Source: Fallopia convolvulus (lineage: Eukaryota > Streptophyta > Magnoliopsida > Caryophyllales > Polygonaceae). Taken from it: a stretch of 64,000 bases of DNA. The stretch is taken from contig OZ024720.1 of the NCBI GenBank assembly GCA_964016875.1, positions 40,453,106 to 40,517,105 of the forward strand. The letters are read 5' to 3'. The translations under genes and the position numbers were made by a program. Under the pieces are notes generated by a model. The model was not told where the DNA came from, ran no database searches, and saw only the letters and a program-made list of their open reading frames with translations. Below are positions 11,700-22,845 of the stretch, piece by piece. The stretch's first letter is position 1. Every line of letters begins with the position of its first letter.

Positions 11700-11825
11700 C
11701 TTGGTTTACACCATTATTTTAATATCTCCACTTTACGATGATTATATGGACAAATGTTAATTATATATCCATATTTTATTATTACATATCTTACAAACAA
11801 TATCATTTTTAGTCTTTCAAAACAA

Positions 11826-12115
11826 CTAGTTATACCCGTCGTGTCATGCACGACTACGACTCGAATTAAGTATGAGCATATTTATTTTAATATAATGATA
11901 CATAAAAAATAAAAAATTTATACTCACATACGTACGCTGGGTTTTTATTTTTAGAATCAAATAAATTTTGAATTTTATAAATACATAGAGAGAAAAATTA
12001 TTTGAAAAAAATAAATTAATAAAAATAAAAGTTGAAATGTTAAAAATAAAGTTGGGCCAAAGTCAATGTGGTGGCTCAAAAAGATACAACTTTACTATAA
12101 GTTATTAGTAATAGA
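11826..12115 (-). mobile_element. Small non-autonomous Helitron, ~290 bp
   Basis: The minus strand begins A|TCTATTACTAATAACTTATAG and ends with hairpin GTCGTGCATGACACGAC, GGGTATAA and CTAG, followed by T. Both ends obey the Helitron insertion rule between A and T. It sits inside the right part of the 8833/12231 inverted repeat and resembles the plus-strand element ending at 9939. Confidence 0.6.
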
Positions 12116-12231
12116 TAGCAAAAATACTATAAGTTGTTACAAAATTTATTAAAATATAATTTCATTAATTTATTCACAAATGCCACGTGGCGCAAATTTT
12201 ACAACAGACTCGGGTTCTGCTTTATAATGTA
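12116..12231 (-). repeat. Right arm of the ~3.4-kb inverted repeat
   Basis: Inverted partner of 8833-8990, sharing TACATTATAAAGCAGAACCC and the CCACGTGGC block. A Helitron (12232-12904) is inserted directly at its outer edge. Confidence 0.6.
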
Positions 12232-12904
12232 CTAGTCATCTCCGTCGTGCCCTGCACGACTATAAATCGATATTTTTTTAGATATACTATTAAAAAGATA
12301 TTAATAAATAAAAATATAATAATAATTGTGAATTGGTGATTTATATAAATTGTAAAAAAAAACATACGGAGTAATTCTAAATTAAAGATTTTGATAACAA
12401 AAATGAAAATAATGGGACATTTAATATGGATTAGCAAATAAAATTGACTTGACATATTATAGGATAAGATCTCGGTATATATTATAGGATAAGATCTCGG
12501 TATATATTTATATTATAGGATAAGATCTCGGTATATATTTATATGAGTTTTTTTTTTGGTAGATTATATTGGAGAGTTGTTAGGATCATAAAGATATGGA
12601 AAAAATATTTTTATATGTAAATAAATTTTCAAAAAAACATTATTGTAATCCAATATAAAAAAACTAAAAATTGATTGATATTTGTAGATTATGTGACAAT
12701 ATGATGTGTACATAATATATGAGTGATATGGAAATTTTTTGACATGTGGACTATGACATGGAATATTTATAAAAACGTCTAAATTATAAGAAAATGACAC
12801 GTATAAAAATATGAGGTGGCTTAATATAGGATCGACATGTGGCGAAATCCTAGGTGGCGTAATGATAAGGCTCCAAACCTTATTACTTTTATATATATAG
12901 TAGA
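12232..12904 (-). mobile_element. Non-autonomous Helitron, 673 bp
   Basis: The minus strand starts TCTACTATATATATAAAAG right after A (12905 complement), close to the canonical TCTCTACTA start. It ends with hairpin GTCGTGCAGGGCACGAC, GGAGATGA and CTAG, followed by T (12231 complement). There is no target duplication, as expected for rolling-circle insertion into AT. A GATCTCGGTATATATT unit is tandemly repeated at 12470-12540. No Rep/helicase frame is present. Confidence 0.8.
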
Positions 12905-13538
12905 TTAGGGTAGATATTTTATGATCTCGTTATGTATGTAATTCTACTACAAATATCTTATTATAATGTCAATATACTCTTAATATGTAGATCATTATTC
13001 ACCTATCCACCAAGGACATAATTAAAAAAAATTCCACTACAATTTTTTTCGTGCATTAGCCTACAATAAAAGAGGCTTGATAAAAATACAGTGCAGAAGA
13101 TTAAATAAGGTAACACTATCAATTATTTTCGCACCTCTCCCCCCAAAGCATCTTCCATAGCAACAATCCGTACACAATTGATACTTTCAACACCAAAAGA
13201 GATGAAACACATTTAACAACATAAATGAAGCTACTTGGTTAACAGAGTATATCTAGCAAAACCATCAATACACATACATTTGGCCCCCTCGTAATTTATA
13301 GATTTTATCTCAAAATAGATAACAAGAAAGATGAAGCAGTATGGACTTCCTATATTCCAGAGACCACGCCTTCCTTGGGGAATAAACAGGGGAACAATTT
13401 CCTTCTCAACACATGTGAACTTACCAAAAGAACATAAAATGCTGATTTTAATGACAAATGATACCATTAAGGAAATTCTTGTCAGCATCCTTCCGACATA
13501 AAACATATTGTTAGGCTGAAGATTGTAGATATAAATCA
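12905..13538. other. Region downstream of tRNase Z
   Basis: Probably holds the 3' UTR of the minus-strand tRNase Z gene next to its stop codon. The 103-codon minus frame at 13231-13542 overlaps that gene's last exon in another frame and is not believable. Confidence 0.45.
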
Positions 13539-16500
13539 TCAAATACCTTCTGTTAGGGCAAAGACCCGGCCAGTGAACGGTGTAGGCAGCTTGGATATGG
13601 CATCTCTTATTTCCTGTTCAGAATGAGATTAGTTAAGGGACATAAATAATTGCAATTGTTGAGTGTGCTGAAGTGCAAAAGATGCAAGCCCTAAACATTA
13701 ATTTTGTCGATTTTGGAATCCCATGACATACCTAGGCATCAAGAACCAGATAACAGTCAGGTTAATAATTTGTAATAAGAAACAGATATTGCTTGATCCA
13801 AGAATAACATTAACTAGAACATAGATACATGATCATGAACTAGCACTTTCTTAACACAGTGGCTACATGCACTCATCTTTTAAATATTGCTTGTATTCAG
13901 TATTCACAGTCCAAATACAATACACAGTCAAGAAACACCATAACTTCATCACTTTTCCATAATTCATTATTACTCTAGTGCCATTTCAATAAAGCAAGGA
14001 GAAATATGCATTTTGATTGCTTTAAACTAGGAGATGCATAGCAGCAGAGAAGCAAATACACAAGTTGCAGATAAAGCAGATACTTACATCCACTCGGTAC
14101 CTAGCTGAGAAGTGAATTAGAAGAATAGCTTTGTTCTTCAACAAATCGGAGTACTTGATTATCTGCAAGACTAATTGATTCAATTAAGTATCAAGAAAAA
14201 TTAGCAGATGAACAATATAATTAATAGCACAATGGAGATTGGAATAATCAAAAAACCTCAGCCAAGTGAGTGTGCCCATAGTCTCTTGCATGCTCAATCG
14301 TCACCGAATTGTCAAGAAATGTGCACTATTTTGAGAAAACAGAGAAGAGAAGCTTATCTTAAACATGACAATCAAGAGACAAGTGCACATAAGACCCTAC
14401 TAAAATACTTATTTTTTATATCTGCATCTGAAAACAACTGCATAAGAGGTCGATATTGGAGTCCAGCCGTATATGACAAATCACAAGTCATGATAAGTCT
14501 AGGGTAGATCTCTTGACTAAATTTATCATTCCAAGCAATCTATTGAGGCAAAAATTCAATTTGTTCTCTCAATTTACCTTCAAGACCCATTTGACAATAC
14601 TTATATTCAAAATCCACATCTGCAAACAGTTTTTGGTGATAGGTTTGGGTAATTCCTTCTGAAAAGGTTCAAACAACTCAGTTGTCTATATAAAGATCAT
14701 TGGCAAGCTCTCAATTCAGACAGCCAACTTAGGACAAGGCATGCATACTTTGAAGCAACACAACAATTTATTTTTTATAATGATGGACAATATCAACATC
14801 ACATCAATATCATCTCCCAATATAGTCCCACTCAAGCGGGATCTAGGGGGGTCAAGATGGGGGCACCCATAACCTGAACATGTCAAGAGGATGTGCCCGA
14901 TTCACCCAAGAAAAACTGAAATTCAGCTATGTGACAATAATAACTGAATTTAGTTAGAATGCACCAAAATTGATATAGGGGCTAAATCCATCTCAAAGGC
15001 ATAGTATAAAAGCCAATGAGCATGAGGATGTGCTCCATTTTATAATGATAGAAACATCATAAAATACTATGCCTATCTCAGCAAAATTAATTCATTCACT
15101 TTATTTCTTGGATCTATCGGGCGTACCCCCTTTCACTTTGGCAGGGGTACCCCCATCTTGACCCCCCAGATTCTGCTGTAGCAGAGACTCATTAAGTAGC
15201 AAGGATCCTTGTTGTATTTCAGGTAACCACAGCAAATCGGAAACTACAAACATTATAAAGAATGCTCCCCTAGGCATAATCCATGCGAATGACCAGAGAG
15301 TGAGGACAGAGACAAGGGATGAAACAAACAAATCAAGTTATGTACCTCCATGACAAGGATCCTTGCTTTTAATACATCAAGATTACTATGGTCTGCAATA
15401 AAGTCAGAAGTTGTGTCTCCAGTAAAAGCAACCTCAGGAGACGTGATAGTATTTGTAATCTGATAGTAAAAAACACAAGTAGAAAAACAATATATCAGCA
15501 CGATGAAACCAAATAGATAAGAATGTCATGATTATGCGCCCTTTCTTCTTTTTTTCTTCATTAGCTTTCTGGAATTATGCACAAATCCAGTTTACTATCC
15601 AAAGCACAATCTATTTATTCAAGGATGCATTTCTAAACATGATTATGATAGAGTGTGAATCAGGAATTAGATACAAATTGGATTAACACTGAAAATTAAG
15701 AAGAGCAAAGGTGGATCTTAGTAGATTAACCACCAGTTACTGGTATATTGATAGACAAGAAACAGAAAACTCTCACAAAGGAGGACAACCCCTCCAATGG
15801 AACCAAATCTCAATGGAGATAAATCTCCAAAGAGCCCTAGGCAATGCCCATATTTTCCTTTCTAAATTCTCGATAATTTCCACCTTAGGTAAGCCTTCCT
15901 ATTTAAGCTAGAAGACAACTTGTTTCCCAAGCCACAAATACCCATTACCCTTTTTGCCCCTTGTTAACTAGGATATTACATTCATGTGCCTAACAGAATA
16001 TTTCACAAGTTAGGTTCATCACATTAGAATATGAAGCAACAGGCGAAATCTAAAGAAAATTTTAATCATTTAAAATGGGGGCTCATTACAAAGCCAAGGT
16101 TTGAGATGGGATTCATTGATAAGATGAAAAAGGAATATTGGTAGGAACTGGCAGTATCCTAACAGACCTCCACACCTGATAACTTTAAATTCTTGATTTC
16201 GTTTCCAGGAAGGCCAATGTACTCCTGTTTAAGCTTCTGCTTGACAGAATAAATTACATACCCCTGCAATATAATAATAATAAAAAAATATGTGTTTGAG
16301 TTGCAGAGAATATAAATAAGGCTGCCAAATGAAAGAAAACCCTTGAATAGTAGATAAATGAACATATATAGGAAAAAATTGTAGTGAAACTACCTGGCTT
16401 TGTATAACATGGTAAGTTTTGAATGCCCTTACTTTTAAGTCCTTCCTCATTTGGAATTCTTCCCCTGAAAACATAATATTTTAAGACATTGCTGATCAAC

Positions 16501-18070
16501 AAATCTCAAATGAAAAATAATGACACAATTGTCTGTCCAAAAGGAAAAGGGAAACAAACAGAAGCTATTTTGAGAAAAGGCAATACCTACATCCAAGCCA
16601 ACTAGATTATGCTTCAGCTCAGATTGATCCATTGCTCTGTGTACCTCAAAGAGCCTTTGAACATGCTCTATGAGAGCCTTAGGAACAATAATAGTTGGAG
16701 GCTTCATACTATACAAGCCACGGGTTGCAACATACATAGGTAATCCTCCCTGAGTTACACCAACATACAACGCCAAGTTCAAATTCCCAACACTGAAAGT
16801 GTCAGTTACATTTCAATATATCAAACAACATTCTCTTGGTTAGTATATCACTATTACTCTAAAAGCAAAAGATAAACTGATATTGAAGTTCACAGTAAGA
16901 TGGGAATTCAGCACTGCACATAAAAGCCTTCCTTGCTCCTATATGCTAAAGAGATACAGTGTACACTAAAAATTGATATGGGCGCATATATGCATGACAT
17001 TGAATATTTTAGCAAGCATTCACTACCATTTAGACACGATTGCAGTCACTGGTATAGTGACTACCAATTCCACACAAAAACTTGGGGTCTTGTTAAATTT
17101 TTTATAGAAGATAATTTATTTTCTATAAATCTTTTAAAATGAATGCATGCTGTGAATATACTTGTAATCCTAATAAGCTCATTTATGTAACTACATTACT
17201 CCTTAGTTGTTAATACTCCTCCATTGATGCTTTCATATGGACCTTTCTCTTCTTTTTTTTTTACCTTTTCCCCAGTAGAGCTCTTTGCTAAGCACAATCC
17301 AATTATTTGAAATTCTTCTTTCATCCCATGCAAAAATACTTCAACTATGACATATTAGAATTAGATTATTGACACACAGCTTTACAGGAAAATGCTTGCT
17401 TTCAAACCTAATATACAATTACTATTGGAAAGAACAGTAAAATTATCTACATAAATTGTGAGTTTAATTGGCAAGTACTACCTCTAAGACATATTATAGG
17501 CGTTTGATTCTCCACTCCCTATGTATCAAAGAAAGGTATGGTTATCTCACAACCAATACACCTTTACATGAATCCAAATAAGGGGGCAGTTTGTAGTTGG
17601 TAAGATCCACTGACGGCGTACTTGGTTGAGCAATAGTTCAAGGAACCATCAAGATTATAGAATGCAGATTCAAAATAATCGACTCTACAAAAACATAGAG
17701 ATAATGCGAGATTGTTCAAATTGAATAGAGATATTCGTGAATATTGTTCAAATTGAACTGAAAGATTAGTTTTGGGGAGAGAAAAGAGAATTACAATGTG
17801 GTCCATGTGGCCATGGGAGATGAAGAGGAAGTCCTGGGAGATGGCACGTTGAGGGCATCTTCCGATGTCGAATGCGAGCTTGAGAGTTGGGAAGATTACA
17901 CAAGTCTCTTGGCCGCCGATGGATAGACCTTCAATTCTGTAACCTTCGATTTCTAGAGCCTCCTTCTGCTTAACCAATTTCGACCGAGTTGTCGTTGACA
18001 CGGAAAGGTCTACTTTCGTAGCCATTGGAAATTTGGAATGAAATCTCACGAGGTCAAGCCTAGCATTCAT
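13539..18070 (-). CDS. TRZ: tRNase Z, short form (tRNA 3'-end endonuclease)
   Basis: This metallo-beta-lactamase endonuclease removes the 3' trailer from pre-tRNA before CCA addition. Exons on the minus strand: 18070-17795, 16749-16587, 16464-16394, 16263-16168, 15459-15346, 14325-14257, 14162-14088 and 13613-13539. They sum to 939 nt (312 residues) with GT-AG introns and no stop. Metal-binding motifs are all present: HGHMDH (86-91), D217 in FTGDTTSD, H258 and H260 near HARDYGHTH, and H280 in HFSARY. Overall it reads like Arabidopsis TRZ1 from its EIEGYRIEGLSIGG region on. A second ATG at 18025 would give 297 residues. The N-terminal extension does not look like a clear transit peptide, so a nuclear or cytosolic enzyme is more likely than a plastid one. 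An inverted-repeat element lies in the intron at 14846-15167. Confidence 0.9.
14846..15167. repeat. Inverted-repeat (MITE-like) element in a tRNase Z intron
   Basis: GGGGGGTCAAGATGGGGGCACCC (14846-14868) faces its near-exact inverse at 15144-15167. The 322-bp stretch lies between tRNase Z exons 5 and 6. No clear target duplication was found, so element class is open. The similarity may extend slightly outward (ATCT before the G run on both sides). Confidence 0.5.
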
Positions 18071-18129
18071 ATAAGGCGGATTTGCAGCTACTCATGTGGA
18101 AAAAATATTTGAAAAGTAAGAGTTTGGTT

Positions 18130-18356
18130 TCAATGAAACGAATTCTTATCTTAAAATAAATGCACTTTTTTTAGTTCGTAGTGCACTTAACTTATTTTGG
18201 AGTGCACTTTTTCACATTTTCATTTTTCGTACTTTGTAGTGCACTTTTGATATTTTTTCGATTGCACTTTGTCGGATTGCACTTTTTGTATTTTTCAATG
18301 CACTTTTGTATAAAAAGTGCACTATGAACTAGAAAAAGTGCATTCGTTTCACGTTT
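18130..18356. repeat. Fold-back element built of GTGCACTTTT repeats
   Basis: The outer segments are inverted: AATGCACTTTTTTTAGTTCG... on the left and its complement AACTAGAAAAAGTGCATTCG on the right, both next to a GAAACGAAT motif. Between them GTGCACTT or TGCACTTTT recurs about eight times. It lies ~60 bp upstream of the first tRNase Z ATG, so it could sit in that gene's promoter or 5' UTR. Class and boundaries are uncertain. Confidence 0.5.
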
Positions 18357-19600
18357 TAGCATAAAACGAATCATGCAAATAAAGGTCCTTGATCAAGGAG
18401 AACCAAATCAACTTATCAAGGAGAACGAGAGGAGGTGGGGTAGAAACAGCCTCAATGGGGCCGTCCATATGTGTTGGTGATGGATGATCGGAAATTGTAT
18501 GAGCTAGAACGAGAGATGATGAATGACCGATATCTGCATGAGCTGCGATGGGAGAGTGAATATCGTGCAAAGTAGTCGTTGGGTGGTCGTCCATCATCGA
18601 TCCTCGGTCGGCTCAAAAGGATCCAACGACACCTCATCTACCACCATATCATCTCTGACGTCAACCTCCATATCATCCTCTCCCGTAATCACCTGACTAG
18701 AGTTGTCCTCGGTAGCCAATATATCGCTCTAAACTAAAATTGTGCGCCGACGGATCGTATCAGATAAGCATGTTTGCCGCGGTCGACGATCGACCGCCAA
18801 TGTCGGTGCCGGTTCCATAGAACTCATGGCAACATGTACCCCCTATTCGTTTTACATTCAACTAATTAATATATTTATATAATGTAAATAATTAAGTTAT
18901 TTAATTCTCCCATCAAAAAAAATTAAGTTATTTAATTCTAAATTCATTTAATTAATCTTTTTAGCTAAGTAAGTTAATGTAACTAATTAAGTTAGATCAA
19001 AGAAATTTAATTAATTTTTAATCTAAATAATAATTCTTAAACTATAGAATTACGTTCTATAATAATTTTGAATAATTATATCTAAATAATTAATAGTTAA
19101 TGTAAACAATAATAGTTTCGAAATAATAATTTTAGTAATAATTTTTCACTATCTAAATATAATATAGAAATAATTAATATTTAATCTAACACAATCAATT
19201 TAATCTAGTTGTTATTAATTTTTCTAAATCATTATATTAATTGATCTAATTAATATTTAAAAAATAATAAATTGAATTATTAAAAAATATAATATTGCAA
19301 TAAGAATTAATTTTGAAATAAATATCGCATAAATGCCGACGGCGGTAGTTGAACGAAGACCGGGTTATGGCCTATAATCGTCCTCCACCCAAAAGAGGTT
19401 CCAACCTCTCCTCTTCCTCCCCCTCATCCTCCATGACCACCAATGGGCCACTACCACCGCTACGGTCGACATCACCACCTTCGCCTCCCAAATCTCGCTC
19501 GACGTCATCGCCTTCGGCTCCTAGACCTCGCTTGCTTCCACCGCCGCCTTGACAATGTTGCACTAGGTGTACCTGTACGCTTACGTTAGGCATATAGGTT
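18357..19600. other. Unrecognised degenerate sequence
   Basis: 18440-18840 has balanced base composition and on the minus strand reads as an acidic, partly open frame (with stops) beginning near 18827; I do not recognise it. 18840-19320 is AT-rich. 19340-19560 is a CTCC/GGAGG-rich patch open on both strands, so its frames are not trustworthy. Confidence 0.4.
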
Positions 19601-19605
19601 CGCAT

Positions 19606-20591
19606 TGTTGGGACGGTGTTGGGACCTTTGGTTCTAAACATCGGAACAACGATACCATTCTCCAGTTTTGATAATGACAAACACCATATGGAAACTAATG
19701 TGCTTTAACCAAGTATTTCTAAGGAACATAGGTACAACAAAGAAAGTTCCCATGCTATGGGAACACCCATGAGTGGACAAGAAACGCAAGCATACACGAT
19801 GAAGAGTTCCTCCCAAAGGAACTCTGAAGAAGACAGTTCCTATCACATGGGAACTCACATGTGAAGCCAAAGACCGCTCAGCGCAAATTGCGAGATCCTG
19901 GCTTGGACAGAATGAAGGAACAGTCTGATGAGCAGACTGTCACAAGCGATCCAACGGTCCGATTGATTCAAGTAGTTGACCTAGTTCAAATCGAAGTCAC
20001 ATGTGAAGATTGTACACTTGGGCTGCAATCAAAGGGCATTTCGGACAACACGAAAGATACGATTGAAGCCCAAGTACAACCGAGTATAAAACCAAATGAA
20101 TAGTGCTAGGTTTAAGCACTTCTCCCTAAAACTCACACATACTCCCAGAGAAAGAAAGAAAGAAGAAGAGAAGTCCCCGACGGCGAGTGTCCGATCTCGA
20201 CGACGGTGAAGCTAAAGTTCCCAAGAGCAAGGGAACTGAAGTGTCAAGGTGTAAGGTTTGACTTTCTTGTTTTAGTTGAGTTGTTCGCTTAGGAACACAG
20301 TTGAGAAGATTCATTCGTGTTGCTAGAGTTAGGAAGAACTCGTATGAACAGAGAAGTTTGAATCTGGTTGTATGTAACTAAGGAACAAGCAATAAAATAA
20401 GTAAGTCATTCAAAATCCTCCAAGCGGAGGTAAAGGTTTACCCACACAACTAGTTGGTTGTCGTGGGGTTCCTCTATAAGGGAACTGTGTTCTTTCTGCT
20501 TTTTAATACTTGCGATATTGTTTCTTCCGCTGCCTTGGGAACAGCTTAACAGCCAGTTCCCAAGCTCTCGCTAACCAGTTACGATCCAACA
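19606..20591 (+). repeat. Copia 5' LTR
   Basis: 986 bp. TATAAA lies at 20085-20090, upstream of the probable transcript start. Its partner is 40925-41910. Confidence 0.95.
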
Positions 20592-20593
20592 AT

Positions 20594-20605
20594 TGGTATC
20601 AGAGC
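20594..20605 (+). promoter_or_regulatory. Copia primer-binding site
   Basis: TGGTATCAGAGC, complementary to the 3' end of initiator methionine tRNA, two bases after the LTR. This is the usual priming site for Ty1/copia reverse transcription. Confidence 0.93.
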
Positions 20606-20645
20606 AGGCTGCTCTAGATTTGTGTTAGCATCGCAAGTTTCAAAA

Positions 20646-21692
20646 ATGGCTCACGAACTCACCCAAGTCGGTCACAACAACAACAAGCCACCAAGGCTCA
20701 TCACTGGTAGATTCGAAGTCTGGCAACGCGACATGAAGAACTGGATGTGCAGCCAGGACTACCAGGCGTGGTGAGTTATAGAGAAAGGGAACTTCAAAAT
20801 CGATCCAACGATTGAGAATGACCTCTCAAAATGGGGACCAAATGAGTACAAATGCATGGAGGCCAAGTGCAAAGCCATCCAGTATCTCAAGAATGCTATG
20901 ACGGTTCAAGATTGCGACAGGGTGGCAAACTTAGACACAACAAAGGAAGTGTGGGAAGCCATTCAACAAATGCATATTGGGAACTCAGACCTCCGAGAAG
21001 ATCTTTAGATGAATGCAAGGAGGGAGTTCTTCAACTTCCAAATGGAAATGGGAGAGTCTGTTGATAGCTACCAATCCCGTTTCGAGGGACTTTGCACCAA
21101 GATGGTTGGCCTTGGGATCACTAAAGAGGAAGTCACTAAAAAAATGAAGGTTCAACAACTCTTCAATGGGCTGACTGGAGAGTGGGCAAATGAAAGAACG
21201 ATGTTCAAGGAGAACCCCGAAAACAGAACTCTTATGCTCCACCAGGTCTTTGGAAAGCTGGTGGGACATGAGAAGAGGAAGATAGATGACTAGGAGCAAA
21301 AGAGGGCACACCAAGGAATTGCCCTCAAACTTGAAAAGATGCTCAAGTCAGTTCAAGAGCAACATGAAGAATCTGCAGAAGAAGAGGATGAGGAACTAGT
21401 ACTAGTAACAAGGGCACTTCGATCCTTCTACAAAGGAAAGTTCAAAAAGGGAAATGGGAACTCACAGAAAGGACAAAGTTCCCAAATAAGACCTGCTGAG
21501 AAGGACCTCTCGAACGTCACATGTTACAAGTGCTACAAAAAGGGACACTTCGCAAAGGAGTGCCCGCTGGGAACTAACGATCGTAAGCAAGGGAAGAAGG
21601 CCTACATCGCCACCTGGGACGAGGACGAGGATGAAGATCCTGAATCTTGGGCATCCCCCAACATGTGCGCAACGGCCATAGGAGACACCACT
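20646..21692 (+). pseudogene. Copia gag, first part, broken by stops and the CRM insertion
   Basis: One frame runs from the ATG at 20646 to the CRM insertion. It has in-frame stops at 20772 (TGA), 21006 (TAG) and 21291 (TAG). It carries the gag core (SYQSRFEGL region near 21060) and a CCHC zinc knuckle CYKCYKKGHFAKEC near 21520. Gag would form the virus-like particle and bind RNA. The frame resumes after the CRM element at 30568, with the duplicated CCACT accounting for the junction. Confidence 0.88.
21688..21692. repeat. CRM target site duplication, left copy
   Basis: CCACT, identical to 30563-30567. Confidence 0.9.
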
Positions 21693-22845
21693 TGATACGT
21701 GATTGCCCCGGAATCCTCCGTTGAAACCTCGTATATGACCCACACAAGTCTCGATCTTGCCAGCAAATCAATTCAATCCTACAAAAGCTTTCAAAGTAAG
21801 AAACTTGCGGTGCAAGTAACAATGGATCCGAAAATTAAAGGAACAAAACAGAATTGTTAAGTTGAAGGAATCAACTTGATAGTTCAATTGGATTGGCTCT
21901 AACGCTAAATCCAATTGATTAACTAGTTTGATCTTTAACAATCACAACTAGAACAATCTAATTGACTAAATCAACAAACCAATTTAACAGCACAAGAGAG
22001 AGAGAGATCGAGAATTCTATGATGATGATCGATGATGGCTGTTGATGTTCGAACCACACAAGACACAATTGTATTTTTGAGCCCAAGGACTAGATAAACC
22101 TTTCTTAGGGTTATCTAATCTCAAGCTGATTTTTATTGAATGAAAATGCAAAGTATAAATAGAGAATACAGAAGCTAATACTTGGGGAGCAAGGGAGAGG
22201 AGTGAACGGCCCTAGAGGGGGAAATTAGGTCTCCTTTGCTTGCTTCCCAAGATATAATAATATCTAAATAAATCTAACTAGATTACCTTAAATAAAATAA
22301 ATCATGGCTGATTTATTTATTTAAGGAAATAATCCTAACAAACTCAAAATATCTCTAACAAACTAAAAATATCTCTAACAACCAAGAGAGAGAAGATCAA
22401 CCAACTAACATAAGCCTATTGGCTGATTTCTCTACATTATTAAAATAAATAGAAATTGTTCATTATAAAATAAATAAGATATTTTCTTCAATTTAGAATG
22501 GTCAAGTCAAAGGGTTGACTTTGACCCATATACCAATTCATCTCACCCGGTCACTTACTAAATTCAGCCCTAAAGTGAGACAAATTAATACATGTTTCTA
22601 AATAAAGAAATGATGATTTTCGGCCCTCATATAATTAATTCATGGAATCCGGGCTCAATTGATGTCGAATGCACGAGACCCACTTCGCCTTGCTAGGCTC
22701 TTCAATAACCGCTGCTAATCGAACCAACATCGCTGTTGTGCCTTGAGCAATCTTCTTAGCTCGACTTCTTGTAATTGGTCCGTCAGAAGGCACTCGAATC
22801 AACTCATCGACGTCGGTTGGAGACATCGCAGGCTTCACTGCATCA
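21693..22845 (-). repeat. CRM 3' LTR
   Basis: Ends TGATACG (left) and GCATCA (right). It contains the last ~70 codons and the stop of pol (22635-22845). The purine-rich tract AAGTGGAGGAGAA (minus strand, 22846-22858) lies directly upstream and is itself coding. Confidence 0.92.

Noticed and set aside
18349..18637. Minus-strand frames of 60-80 codons
   Set aside because: Overlapping frames in different phases, no domain; the longer reading on this strand contains stops.
19349..19680. Ser/Pro-rich plus frame and Gly/Glu-rich minus frame
   Set aside because: Both are open because of a CTCC/GGAGG-biased patch; overlapping frames on opposite strands are compositional artefacts.
20594..20605. tRNA gene fragment at TGGTATCAGAGC sites
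   Set aside because: These 12-mers (also at 55782 and 59149) are retroelement primer-binding sites complementary to methionine tRNA, not tRNA genes.
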